Positions 33,521 to 45,867 of a stretch of DNA of 64,000 bases are shown here, in pieces. The stretch lies in NCBI GenBank assembly GCA_037447655.1, contig JBBHKE010001203.1, forward strand, positions 1 through 64,000, in the 5' to 3' direction. The position numbers were made by a program, and so were the translations under genes. Within the stretch, counting starts at the first letter, position 1, and each line of letters starts with the position of its first letter. The notes below the pieces were generated by a model. It saw only the letters and a program-made list of their open reading frames with translations. It made no database searches and was not told the DNA's origin. Origin of the DNA: Zygnema cylindricum. Taxonomy: Eukaryota > Streptophyta > Zygnematophyceae > Zygnematales > Zygnemataceae.

Positions 33521-35077
33521 AATAGGATAAATACTTTGTGGAGCACCGAATCGTGCGGAGTAGTCCGGCAGGGTTTTTACAAAGACGCAACCTTACTGTA
33601 TGTTTTCACTATTATTACCCTCGTTCCTTTATTATCATCCTAGTCAGTATGGTTCGCAATGTTGTCATTATTTTTATTGTGATCCTTAAGTTATGTCCTT
33701 AAGTTAGAGTGGACAATATCAATTTCAATTAAGTTGCATGGACAGAAGATGGATAGCAACTGAGTTCCCACCTACCAAACGAACATGAAGGACATCCTCA
33801 TCATTATCGTCTCTGTCATTAACATCCTCGTTAATGTCATCCTCGCTATAATCACGATGTTTGTTATGGTTAGTATTATCATGGTCAAACTAATCATTTA
33901 GTGTACCGTAAGAGCTGACAAGATAATATCCTCACAAACGTCAGAAAAATAAGATGGTAGATATTTAGTGTTGTATACCGAGAAAAAACTTATCGCGATA
34001 AAAACCGATAACAATAATTATCGGTGATTGATCGATGTGGGATCCCAATATATCGCGCCGAAGCCAACAAATTTTTATGACAAGTAATTGTAGAAAATGT
34101 AGTATACTATATATACAAAAATTATAGACCTTTGGTCGCCAGGCGACAACTTCAACGACATCTACATCGATGAAATGTCCGAAAGGGCGACAACTTCAGC
34201 GACAGCTACAACGGCGACATGTAAGAAAAGGCGACAGCTTCAACGACAACTACACTACAGTACCATGACGACGACAAAGTGATCGCGACAGTTGACCAGC
34301 GGCCGACGACGTCAAGGTGGCCACGATAGGTACCAGGATGTTGTCGATGCTAGTTAACCGTACCAAGTAAGTGAAACGATATCGCAGCGACGACGATGAG
34401 AACAGGCGACTGCGACAGCAACGACAAAAGCGACGACACAAACGAAAATTAATGTATTCTTTGGAAATCGCATACGGCGCCGTCGATGCGGACACGAAGA
34501 CATGAAACGACGGACTAAATCGAAACACGCAACAAAAGTTAACATCTAATAAATATATTTTATGAAAACGGCAAAATTCAACAAATCGCGACGTACAGTA
34601 TCGTACTTTTCATTTTGGCTTGAAGTTTCGATTCCCAAACGCAAATGTCTGAGCGGCTAGTGCTATCGCGTCACACCATGCCACGTTGTCGTGTTCTCAA
34701 AATCCATACAGTACCGTGCAGAACCATAATTTAAGTGATGGCGTCACGTAAGACGTTCGTACATAATAGGTACAGTAATATCGCATTATACATGGTACTG
34801 TACAAAAACGAAAGGCACTTGGCCACCAAAGGGCAAAGCACCGGGTCGCCCGCGACTATTATTTTGTTTGAACGCGCGGTTTCGGCTATTGTCCATCGTT
34901 GTTTCAGTTTGTGTTGTGGTGTTGCGTGGTAATGCAGTTTCGGTCCAGCACATGCTCCCGGTTTTGGACAATGCTTGCGGTTAAGGAGAGTTGTCGTAGT
35001 TTGGAGAGGTGTTTGGCTGACACGCGTTTCACGAATTGTGTCATTAGTGGTGTTTGCTCTATAATGTTATAGACTAA
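33521..35077. other. Low-complexity and unassigned sequence
   Basis: 33770-33900 is rich in ATC/CATC words, 33960-34060 in TATCG words, and 34140-34450 in CGACA/GCGAC trinucleotide-like repeats (GGCGACAACTTCAGCGACAG). The ORFs here follow repeat periodicity and are not supported as genes. Confidence 0.5.
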
Positions 35078-35789
35078 GGGTGTGTCTCTGTGTGCCAAAG
35101 TAAGGGTTTTTTTATGTCGTTTTCCTGTAAAACTTAGAGCCGTACCGCGTAAGTTTCAACCGTACAAAAAAATAGAAAAAAAGAGAGGTACATTTTGCGT
35201 TATCATCGAATTATAGATGTACTACATGTTGTCTTCCTGTGTTCTTCGACCCACGGCCACGCCAAAAAACGTCATCTTCAAACTTTTCTTTAAAACACAT
35301 GGCCGATGGGTTTTAAAACAAAGTTTTTTTTGAAAAAAAAATAGGAACACGTATTCGCACGTGTAATTTTTTTACAAAAATTTCAAACGAATTCAAGCGA
35401 CAGTGAAAGGTACACTATTCGTTATGTTTTGTCGTTTGCGTCCATCAAAGTACACAATTTGTTTTGTTTTGTTGCGTTTTGTTCAGTACGGATTTCTCCA
35501 TTCCAGGGGTCTGAAATCTCCGATGCCATTTGACGAAATCGTGAGAAATTTATGAGGGCGCCCCAGCAAGTCGCACAGGCCGCCTCTCTCACGCAACCTC
35601 GCATTCTCTCCTTCAAACTGCACTATTCCTCATCTTGTCACGAGGGGGCTCTACACTGACCGTGATTTTTTTACAATTTGGTGCGTCTTCACAGATTGTA
35701 CACTGTCGTCAGCCGTCACGGGCATTGTCGACGTATACAATCGTCACGCCCTTAAGTGACAACTTTGTTTGGTACACACAAGGACACCC
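35078..35789. mobile_element. Candidate DNA transposon, GGGTRTG ends, copy 2
   Basis: 712 bp, left end GGGTGTGTCTCTGTGTGCC preceded by TAA, right end (inverted) GGGTGTCCTTGTGTGTACC followed by GAA. Shares long segments with 14788-16216. No transposase. If TAA/GAA is a decayed TAA duplication, a PIF/Harbinger origin is likely. Confidence 0.6.
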
Positions 35790-37176
35790 GAAATCTGGGT
35801 CCGCCGGATTTGTGCTAAAAAACGAAGTAAATTCTCTAAGTTTGAAGTACATAGAGAAGCACCCTAAGTAAAAAGAGGAAGAGAGATAAAGAGAGAGGGT
35901 GATTGTAAGTGAGGCGAAGACTTTGGCTTAATATGAATTTAATCTGCCGATGTGTGTGTTTATGAATGAAATGTATGTGATGCTTCTACTTATGGTGTGA
36001 TTGATGGTGTGCGTTTCGAGAGTATCTGTGTACATCGATCCTATCGTTTGGTATCAAAGCAAGGGTTGCGTAGCCGTGGCGAGTGTGACTGCCATGGGGG
36101 AATAAAAGAAGAAATCTAATTTGACAGTAGCGTTGGAATGTACTGTACGGAACTGTGCAGCACATGTATCTTGCCAATGAATGAGCAACGATTCATCGAA
36201 ATGGTTTATGTCTACTGTCTGTGACTAATCGGGTATGACGTCATCAACAGATTTCTTCTAGAAGTCAACCGACGTCAACCGAAAAGGGTTGTATGTACTC
36301 TCATAATGACAGACTGACGCCTGTTGCCTGGTGATGATATGGTCGGTGGCGATGATATGGTTCCGACAGTCCAGAATAGCATTGTACGGAAGGGACGGAC
36401 CGAACCGCAAGGTTAAACGAACCCGACGAACGAAAAGCAGCGTGACGCGTCACTTGGACCACAATTACGCAACTGAACTTGTCGGATGGCCAACATACCT
36501 GTCGGTGAAGCCCTTTGCAAATAGCTTTCGACAAAAAGGGAATTGATCATCGCTGTGACTATTTTGGTTGTGCGCATTCACCTACGTCAGCTTGACAGAG
36601 ATTCTATATTCTAAGTACAGACTGGTACAAATTAAGTACCCTTAAGTTTAGATTTGACGGTAATCCCCTTTTGTTAGTTTGTACGTAGAATATCGCGGAA
36701 GATGATGTAATTATAATTGCGGTGGCATGTTTTTACCGCCCTATTTGAACGATTCACACTAGGAACGGATGGTGAATGAGATGAAGAAACGAATGTCCTT
36801 TTTTTTTGTTTGGACGTGAATTGCCCTTGACGTCATCTGACGTCAACAAAAACGTCGCGATGTGATTCATGTTGCCGTTCGTACTGTATGCTTGTCTGTA
36901 CGACCTGCTGAGACAGATCATAGTAGCCTGTCTGTGAGGTATTCTGTGGGTGGAATCATGGCTGAAGATGGCTATGAACAACATCTAGTACAACTAACCT
37001 TTTATAATAATACATATACTAATATTAATATAATAATGCATTGGCATGAATTTTATGTCATTTTGATTTCTCAGATTTGAAGTCTTTGAATGTTTCCTGA
37101 TATTTTTTTTAAGTTCCAGTTTTTTTTTAAACAAGCCCGAAAAGTCCCAGAAATTAAAGTGTCTCTAAATTCTCTT
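35790..37176. other. No recognised gene
   Basis: TGACGTCA-rich words occur at 36236-36290 and 36826-36850. Short ORFs only; no family recognised. Confidence 0.4.
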
Positions 37177-37608
37177 TGTTGCTTATAGGAGTAGGATTAT
37201 TGGACGCCATAATAAAAGACAAAGAGAATCAAAGCATATGGGAATTGTGTGATCGAGTGATAATTTCATCATGAGACGAGATCCTTTTATACAAAGTATC
37301 ACAATGCTAATTACTGTGGATAGTACCTGTACTACGCTACACAAAGTAGATTTGGGCGGTTACAAAATGACAAAATCTATTAGTCAAGTTGACCAACGAA
37401 AGAAAAAGAAAGAATAAGACCAAACGTACAATTTACAAGACCGCACTTGAATAAGTGGAGTACGGTCATGTTGACTTAGGACAAAAGAGACTAAAGTGGA
37501 CGACACACTAACAACTGGAATAAGGTCAAGTACACTTTAGGACAAAATAAGCTAAAGTGGACGTACTTATTCAGGAGATAAAAATATAACATGGAATTAC
37601 CATTAACA
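37177..37608 (-). repeat. 3' LTR of a fourth copia-like family
   Basis: On the minus strand a G-run polypurine tract (GCTTGAGGGGGGG, 37609-37621) precedes TGTTAATGG, and the LTR-like unit ends AGCAACA at 37177, about 432 bp. Near its end lies ATG 37210-37208 (MASNNPTPIS). Upstream internal sequence (37609-37747) is cut by element D. No target-site duplication is visible. Confidence 0.6.
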
Positions 37609-37747
37609 CCCCCCCTCAAGCTAAAACCACAAAGGAGTATTTAGATGAAAATAAAGGGTAATTGGAAAAATTAGGAGGAAAGAGGAGGACGAAGGCCGGA
37701 GGAGAAACGATGCTGCTCAAAATGGGGGCGATGAAGAGCTTTGGTGA

Positions 37748-38646
37748 TGTAGAGGTAATTAATAGTTCACTTCTCTGTTTTAGTTAGACTCTAAAGAGAG
37801 AGGGAGAGAGAGAGAGACCATGGCTGCCCCATAGTCTGGGAGAGAGAGAGAGCAAAACAGGCAGACTGACAAATTAACAAAATGGTGGTCAGACTTAGAC
37901 TTGATCCTAGGTCCCTCAATATCCATAGAAACCCGGCGCCCTATCTATAAAGTCATAGAAGAATCGATACCCATATAGGGTTTGATAAAGATATAAAGAT
38001 ATGTTCGCCGACAAGTTCATTCAACGGAACTAACGAAACGAAACAGCACATGGATTTTACGGAAAGCGGGGACGTGAATCAAACCGCGTAAAACAATTGA
38101 TCGGACGGCCAACATCACAGCCGCCAATCCGGAGTGAACCTTTGGCGGCTTTTGGACATTGCGGCGTGCAGTGCCACGTGGCGCCACACCATTAGCTATC
38201 GAAAAAGATTAGAGGAGCAACCATGGCTCCCACGGTGACAGGCGTCAGCAAGAAAGCCATGTTGTACAATGGTAGTACACAAAGTACATCGGCCACTATA
38301 CCTTTGTGTACTGTACAGTCTTATGATTGGTCTAGGGTTCAGTAGTAGGTAGCTATGAGTAGGGGTTCTAGGACTTATAACTTTTTGAGGCGCCTCTCTC
38401 CAAGCGACCTTTTATATTTATAGGCCATCTTTGGCCAACAATAAGTAACTGCTCCGGGGAGCAAATTCAGGGATTCTTTTTGCGTTTGGCTCAGGGGAGT
38501 CAGGCCTTCACAGAGGTGAGGGCAATCAAAATAATTCTATCCCAAGGTGGCACTTATTCGTTAAGAAAGTGGGAGAGGCAAATATTATCCTAAAGGCTTT
38601 ACATACGCTCCTCATTTTGTGGGTAAATGGAGACCACAAAATTGCA
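37748..38646 (+). repeat. 5' LTR of element D
   Basis: About 899 bp, TGTAGAGG to AATTGCA. Has a GA-rich start, a G-box CCACGTGG, a TATA-like TTTATATTTATAG at about 38409, the hairpin TGCTCCGGGGAGCA and a gag ATG at 38627. Confidence 0.8.
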
Positions 38647-40309
38647 GGTTATGGGCCCACCCTCTAGGGTGCCCATATTTGATGGATCAAACTTTCTTTA
38701 CTGGGAAATGATGATGGAAGGGGAAATTTTTGAGAAGCACCTATGGGGTATAGTGTCTGAACAAATTCGTTGTCCACCTCCACCCGGGTTTGGAGGAACA
38801 CGGTTCTCTGGCATCTCCACCACTTCAGCAGCCAGAACCACTGCCACCATTACCAACGAGGATGACGAGGAAGGAGAGGAGATTGTCATGGAAGGAGAAA
38901 ATGGAGGAGTTGAACCCCGAGTGACACCCTTGCCGAAGACGATACCGAGAGCAGCACCACTAGCAACAATGACAGTGGCTCAGACTGAGCGGTCTGAATA
39001 TGAAAAATGGAACTATAAAGACAAGGTTGCCAAACTCTTAATTCTCGAAAGTATAGTGAAAGGCATTGCTACCCCTCTCATGCATGTCAGATCTTCATCT
39101 CAGATTTGGATATCGCTAGTTAATAAATATAAGAGTGGATCATTGCAGCAGCAACAGTTGGCAGAAAATAATATTGCAGCCTACACTTACAAGGGAGGAA
39201 GCATGAACAACTATTGTAATGATTTAGGGGCATTATTTGGAGAGTTAGAGAGTGCAGGTAACTCATTGCCCGAGAGACAAAGAGTGAACACAGTAATAAT
39301 GAAACTACCTAAGGAGTACGAGAATATCATTAACCGATTGCAAGATATAGGAGATAGAAATTGGAACTGGGATGAAACAGTAGGGCTGATTCTAGTAAAA
39401 GAGAGCACTATAGAGCTTAGGAGAGGGAGTCCAAGTGTCCAAACTTTGGCTGGATCTGATTGGCGGAAGCGTGATGAGGAGAAAGGGAAGGATCCCTATC
39501 GAAACTTTGGAGGAAGAGGACGAGGAGGTGGCAGGTTTGACCGACAGGGGAGAAAAGCTCCTCGAGGAGGACTATGCCACTTCTGCAAAAAACTAGGACA
39601 CTACATGGCAAATTCTGTCAAGCTTGCAGATCTCCGACTAAATAATGGACAAGGAGCTTCAAGGGATGGAGGAAAGAAAAAGGCTTTCTTAACTCAAGTT
39701 CATAATGAGGAAGAGGATGAAGAAGCTGAACCGGAAGAAGAGCTCGAGGAGCTCCTTCTCAATCTAAAAACCACCGAGAAGCATGCCGATATTCCACGGA
39801 GACAAAAGTGTGCTTTCGGAGGTAAGAGAGACCCACCCGAAAAGGGATGGATCATAGATTCTGGAGCCTCTATGCATATGTGCAAAGATGAAAGGTGGTT
39901 TAGTAAACTGAGGAAAATTCCAATTGTTGAAATAGAGTATGGAGAGGGTAGAGTAGAGACCACAAGCCTTGTTGGAACTGTTGACTTAAAGGTTCTAGTT
40001 GATGGAAAGGTCTCAATTGTAACACTCTCAGATGTCCTTTACATTCCACAGCCTTGCAAGAATCTAGTCTCTACAGCTGTTGTAGATGAAAAGGAGTTTG
40101 AAACAAGAACTAAGAAAGGAGTATTCACAGCTAGCTTTGAGAATGAGGTCTATTTCATAGCCGAGAAAGGCACTCAAAGAATGTTCGAAATTGTACTTTG
40201 CAATGAAAAGAGTGTTTTCTACTCGTGTGCAAGTGATATGATGCTTTGGCACAAACTGTTGGGGCATGTGCATCTAGATAGATTAAAGAAAATAGAAAAA
40301 AAAGAATAG
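38627..40309 (+). pseudogene. Element D gag and protease, integrase start
   Basis: A 560-aa open stretch that begins 20 nt inside the 5' LTR (METTKLQVMG), crosses the primer-binding site GGTTATGGGCCCAC and encodes gag (SRVPIFDGSNFLYWE, LQQQQLAENNIAAY, LPKEYENIINRL), a knuckle (CHFCKKLGHYMANS, last cysteine lost), an acidic linker, the protease DSGASMHMCKDE and the start of integrase (LWHKLLGHVHLD). It ends in a frameshift at an A-run near 40300. It is the longest intact gag in the window and the clearest view of the LTR-spanning start. Confidence 0.87.
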
Positions 40310-41481
40310 TGGAAGGTATTATGTTTAAGGATGATGACACATCGGATGATTATAGTGGATGTGCTCAAGGGAAGATTCATAGACTTCCATTTCCTAAGGT
40401 AGCCACATTTAGAAGGGAGAAAGTATTAGATCTAGTTCACATCGATGTTTAGGGGCCGGCCAGGTATGTTTCACATGGGGGAAAGAGATGGATGCTAACC
40501 ATCACTGATGACTGGTCTAGATACACTAAGGTATACTTTCTAAGACATAAGTCGGAGGTACTAAGGTTTTTTAAAGAATATAAAGTGTGGAGTGAAAAAC
40601 TGCATGAAACCTCAATAAAGGAGATATGGAGTGATAATGGAAAAGAATATACCTCAAGGGAATTTGAGAAGTTTCTTAAAGAAGAAGGTATTCATCATGA
40701 GAAAACTGTTCCCTATAATCTGGAGCAAAATGGAGTAGCAGAAAGAGTAAACATAACTTTAGGAGATATGTCCAGAAGCACGCTAACTGATAAGAGAATA
40801 CGATTGCAGTTTTGGGCAGAGTCTACGCATTATGCTAAATTCATCAAAAATAGAGTCATAACTTCAGCAAACAAGGAAGAAACACCATATGAGAGATGGA
40901 CAGAAAGAAAGCCAAATTTGTCTAGTTTGAGAGTATTCGGAAGTTAAGTCTATAGTTTAGATTCCGATAAGACTAAATGGAAACTAAAAGGAAGGGGGAA
41001 ACCGGGATACCTTGTGGGATATGATGAGAGTACAAAAGAATACCCGAGTATATGAATTGAAAAAGAGATATATCATTTTAGTGAAACACATAGTGGCAAT
41101 GAATGAAGCAAAGTCTATTGATCCATTTAAATAAAATAAAGAAGTCAAAATCAGATTTGAATCGGGATAGTTTTCTAAATCTGACTTTGAAAAAAAGGAA
41201 GATTTGGAGAAAGGAAAATTTGCCAATCTACCAAAGGAGAAGGAAAGAAAGACAACGCGCGAGGTAACACCACAATATGAAGAGGAAACGGATGAGGAGT
41301 TTGATGAGGCACCGGAATTAAAAGATAGGGGAACCGAAGATCTTCCGAAACGGAATCCGAGGATGCCTTCCATACCGGCGTCAGATTTTGAGGGAGGAAG
41401 GAGAAGTAGTAAAAGACTTCAAAAAAGACAAACAAAAAACCAACTCACTAAGATGTCTCACCCGGATGAACCTCAAACATA
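40310..41481 (+). pseudogene. Element D integrase
   Basis: Integrase continues with CAQGKIHRLPFP, the core in ITDDWSRYTKVYFL, WSDNGKEYTS and LEQNGVAERVN, then PYERWTERKPNLSSLRVFGS and the linker SIPASDFEGGRRSSKRL. Breaks include TGG-to-TAG before GPAR (about 40450), TAA after FGS (40944), a frameshift at KEYPRVYE and further stops near 41130-41170. Confidence 0.8.
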
Positions 41482-41486
41482 CTTAG

Positions 41487-42224
41487 TGTTGTTTTTAGAA
41501 AGCTTTAGTCCTCTTTATGCCTCAGCTGTGAGAGAGAGCTGTTCAGGACTTAAGCTATTTTTGGTTGAGTTCGGTTCAGTACTTACCGAAATTAGTGTGA
41601 CAGTGAAGTTGGGAGTTCACGGTTCATTCACACTTGGGACACGTGTCGTCACTTGGGAGAATGCGTGAGTATGTCCTCCGTGGACGTACGGAAATTCGGT
41701 AGGACCACTGGACTTCGTGAAGTCAATTCTACGGTGCCAAATCCTCTAATCGGACCGCTGACAGCCGCCGCCAACAAATAGTGACGAGGCGTGACTAGAT
41801 CATTATCACTTTACGTTGTCTGAACTTCGGTGTAAATATGTGTGATAGAATGTTAGATGTACGGCTGGAATGCCTCCGTAAAGCTTAGTGTAGTTTCGGT
41901 GTATAAAAGTAGGACTTAGTGAATTTGATTTTTAGGAACAAATGATATGAAAACTGTACACTCAGTTTTATGTAATTTCATTTCTACATATCTCACAGAT
42001 TTGTGAGCGGAATTGATTGAAATTTTGTGTGTGTGTTCCTTTGTATGTTATCTACATTGTGGCAAGTTTTCAGGACGTTTAACCCGTTTTTCTGAAAGTT
42101 ATAGTCTGTCAAAGTTGCTGTTCAGCCATCGGTATTTGTGGAAGCTTCCTCTCCTGATTTGTTCTACGATGACTACTGCTGCATCTTCTTCATCTTCAGT
42201 ACCAACACTTGTCTCAGAACAACA
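41487..42224 (+). mobile_element. Solo LTR, third copia family, copy 3c
   Basis: 738 bp, TGTTG to CAACA, with perfect target-site duplication CTTAG (41482-41486 and 42225-42229). No internal region, so it is a solo LTR left by LTR-LTR recombination. TATA-type TATAAAAG at about 41899. ATG at 42169 (MTTAASSSSSVPTLVSEQ) is open to the end. Confidence 0.9.
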
Positions 42225-42229
42225 CTTAG

Positions 42230-43497
42230 AGGCCATCTTTTTGCATGGAGAGTTAGAAGAGGAAATCTATATATAGCAACCGGAAGGTTTTGTGGAAAGT
42301 GGAGAAGAAAGCAAAGTTTGCAAACCGATAAAATCACTTTATGGTCCCAAGGAAGCTCCACGACAATGGAACATAAAGCTGGATGATTTATTGACAGGTA
42401 TGGGGTACCTCAGAATTAGTTCAAATCACTCCATACATCATTTTGAGGATGAGAATGGATTGATATTCATTGCTATCTATGTGGATGATTTGCTAGTCTT
42501 AAGTAAGTCGTTAGATAAGATTAACAAACTGAAACAGGATCTAAGAAGTCAGTTTGACATGAAAGATCTTGGTGAAGCAAAATACATTGTGGGTATTCAA
42601 ATGGAGAGAGATAAAGAAAACATACTTATAAGACTCACCAAAAATAAGCTATTAGTAATATGCTAGAAAAGTTTCAGATGGAAAAGGCAAAAAAATGTAC
42701 TACTCCCATGAATCTAAAGAAAGTATCAGAGGGGAGTGAAGAGAGAGGAATATTGATATTGAAAGATGAAATGGATGAGGAAGAAAATATGTTTATGGAA
42801 AAAATTCCATATCGACAGATAGTTGGCAATTTAATTTACTTTATGAACTACACTCATCCAGACATAGCTGCAGCTGTAAGAGTCCTCAGTAGGAGTCTAA
42901 AGGAGCCTAGGAAAAGAGACTGGGAAGCAGCCAAAAGGGTGATGAGATACTTGGTGGGAAAGGGTGATGAGATACTTGGTGGGAATAAGGGAATTATGGT
43001 TCCATTTGGGAGGGGAGCACATTGACATCACTACTTGGAGTGATGCCAATTATGGGGATGTGCCTTTAAGGCATTGGACAACTGGATATGTATTGCAAAT
43101 TGGATCAGGTGCATGCTGTTGGAGTAGCCAAAAACAAAAAGTAGTTGCTCAGTCCGCTATGGAGGTTGAGTAAATGGCTTCCTATGTTGCCACTAAAGAA
43201 CTAATGTGGGTGAAATCTCTTCTTGAAAAACTTGGGTTTATAAAAACCGGAACTCAAAAAGTCTTTTGTGATAATCAAGTTGTTATCTTTATTGTAGCTG
43301 ACCCAAAACATCATTTCAAAGCAAAACATATGGATATCAGACTAAACTTTGTCAGAGAGAAGGTTCAAAACAAGATAATTAAACTGAAACATAAAAGCGA
43401 AAAAGAATTGATTGCAGACATAATGACAAAACAAGTACCTTCTCCTAAGTTAATATTTTGCAGAGAGAAATGTGGACTAAAATTTAAAGTTAACTAA
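42230..43497 (+). pseudogene. Element D reverse transcriptase and RNase H
   Basis: Resumes after the solo LTR with AIFLHGELEEEIY, a stop, then SLYGPKEAPRQW, the catalytic YVDDLLVLSKSLDKINKL, a frameshift near 42655, YFMNYTHPDIAAAV, TTWSDANYGDVPL and the RNase H end CREKCGLKFKVN. A 25-bp direct duplication (GTGATGAGATACTTGGTGGG twice, 42939-42985) breaks frame, and TAT-to-TAA after AMEVE adds a stop. Confidence 0.85.
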
Positions 43498-43510
43498 GAA
43501 TTAAACGGAG

Positions 43511-44422
43511 TGCTAAAAAGAAGTAATTATTATTCACTTTTTATTTTAAAACTTTAGCTTAGGATGAGAGAGAGAGAGAGAGACCATTGCTGCCCCATAA
43601 TCTAGGAGAGAGAGAGACCATTGCTGCCCCATAATCTAGGAGAGAGAGAGCAGAGCAGGGCAGACTAACAAATTAACAAAATGGTGGACAAACTTAAATT
43701 TGATCCTAGGTCCCTCACTGTCCATAGTAACCAGGCGCCGTATCCATTAAGTCATAGAAGAATCGATACCCATATAGAGTTTGATAAAGATATAAAGATA
43801 TGTTCGTCGACAAGTTCATTCAATGGAATTAGCGAAAGGAAACATCACATGGATTTTACGGAAAGCGCGGACGCGAATCAAACCGCATAAAATATTTGAT
43901 CGAACGGCCAACATCACAGCCGCCAATCCGAAGTGAACCTTTGGCAGCTTTTGGACATTGAGGCGCGCAGTGCCACGTGGCGCCACACCATTAGTTATCA
44001 GAAAAGATGAGAGCAACCATGGCTCCCAAGGTGACAAGCGTCAGCAACAAAGCCATGTTGTACAATGGTTGTACACAAAGTACATCGGCCACTGTACCTT
44101 TGATTGGTGTAGGGTTGAGTAGTAGGTAGGTGTGAGTAGGGCTTCTAGGACTTATAACTTTTTGAGGCGCCTCTCTCTAGGTGACCTTTTGTATTTATAA
44201 GCCATCTTTGGCCAGCAATAATTAACTGCTCTAGGAAGCAAATTTAGAGATTTTTTTTGCGTTTACTCAGGTGAGTCGGGCATTTACAGAGGTGAGGGCA
44301 CTCAAAATAATTTTGTGCCAGGGTGGCACTTATTCGTTAAGAAAGTGGGAGAGGCAAATATTATTCCAGAGGCTTTACATACGCTGCTTATTCCGTGGGT
44401 CAATGGAGACCATAGAATTGCA
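43511..44422 (+). repeat. 3' LTR of element D
   Basis: 912 bp, TGCTAAAAAG to AATTGCA, preceded by the purine stretch AATTAAACGGAG. It carries a 37-bp tandem duplication (ACCATTGCTGCCCCATAATC twice) absent from the 5' LTR. Confidence 0.8.
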
Positions 44423-45324
44423 ACATTAGAGAAAAACCAAAAACACATCAAAACTATAACACGATAATATTACATGATTAAAACTACACAAGCTTTTCTT
44501 TTTCATTGAAAAGCAAGAATACAAAATAAAAGTAGAATGCCAACTTAATGATTAAAAGTAAAGATTCAAAAAAAACATAAAACTTTCAAAACCAAATACA
44601 CACCTACCGACCCATATTTTTTTGACAACCTTTTTCATATTCTTACATATACAATGGCTTCTACTTTTTTCTACTTCAGCATCATAATCCTAATCAAAAA
44701 CTAACCGTACTGCTAAAAAACAAAAATATGGAACACGAAATTCTCCATACCTACTAATAACCCAAACACAAATACTTTTCCGCTTTTGCGTACGTAACCA
44801 AATGGGTAAAAACTAGCTAAATAAAAAGACTACCTCCAAAATAGAGGGGAAAACAACGAGAAATAGTGTGGAAGAACAAAAAAAAAACGAAGGCAGACGA
44901 CGTTTTCTTCAAAAAATCGTCGATAAATAACACTAATTTAGTTTTTAGTTTCTCACTTTCGTCGCCTGTCCTTTTTTTGGTAAATTGTACAATCTAACGT
45001 CGCTCTTGCAACGTACGTTTTATAACGGTTAAAATTTTGCTAGTCGATTCTATGGTAACGTTTATTTTTTATTTTTCGTTTCACTGTCATTGTACCCTTT
45101 ATTAATCTCAACGTACCTTTTTGGTTTTTTATTTATTTTATTATGCTTTGTCGTGTAATCTAACGCTCGTTTTGCAAGGTACGTTTTCCGACGGATCTAT
45201 TTTTTCACTATTGTGTATTGAAGGCTCCTTGCTGATATTCGATATGTACCTAATTTTCAGTATCTGATAACCGATATATCGCCAATAATTCGATATTTTT
45301 GTACCTCGATATATCGAAGCTCAC
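44423..45324. other. AT-rich sequence, no gene
   Basis: No coding potential seen. Its right end (45240-45320) is rich in ATATATCG/TATCG words like those around the palindrome at 26672. Confidence 0.5.
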
Positions 45325-45822
45325 TGTAAAAGAGGCAACAATACACCACAACCCGTCACAGTGCACAGCGGAAAACACCAAGGATCTTCCTGTAGCAACA
45401 GCAGGAGCACACAGAACTCACAGACAAAGTTGCGCTTTATTTCCTGAAAGAGAGTACAAGGTTGCGCTGGCTATGTAGGTCTACTTGAGGTCTCATTCAC
45501 TAGGTCTTACTCGACTATTTAAACTAACTAATTGCTAGTCAACTTAGTACTATACAGCTGTACACGTGGACCTTCACGATCAACCGAGATCTATCCAAAA
45601 CTTCCTTTTAGAACTATACACCTCAATCTACATTCTGCGGCGTTGCTATGCTGCGCTGCTATGCTGTTGCGCTACTAAATTGTTATGCCGCTAAGTTGCT
45701 ATGCTGAGCTTGTATGGAATCGCAACTGCGCTGCTCTGGAATCGCAACTGCGCTGCTCTGAAATCGCAACTATAGCAGCCTAGCCCTAGCCACTAAGTAC
45801 CCAATTTTGTAACCCTGTTACA
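45325..45822 (-). repeat. 3' LTR of the chromovirus
   Basis: 498 bp with ends TGTAACAG (45822) and TTTTACA (45325) on the minus strand. Contains 22-bp tandem repeats (TGGAATCGCAACTGCGCTGC, 45715-45775) and GCTGCGC words. Confidence 0.85.
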
Positions 45823-45867
45823 TTGCCTCCCACTAAGTATTCAGCGTCCTGCTGAACTTTGATTGAC

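Larger units (their letters stand above)
37748..44422 (+). mobile_element. Ty1/copia retrotransposon, element D (degenerate)
   Basis: 5' LTR 37748-38646, gag-pol remnants, 3' LTR 43511-44422. Same family as element C and a relative of A/B. About 360 bp of the reverse-transcriptase start is missing at 41482, and a foreign solo LTR (41487-42224) sits at that point. No target-site duplication could be found (GGTGA versus ACATT), so one end may be rearranged. Many stops and frameshifts show an old copy. Confidence 0.88.

Noticed and set aside
34140-34545. Frames of 60-90 codons over the CGACA-rich tract
   Set aside because: Composition follows the short repeat; no family resemblance.
37743-44427. 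Target-site duplication for element D
   Set aside because: The flanks GGTGA and ACATT do not match in any nearby register.
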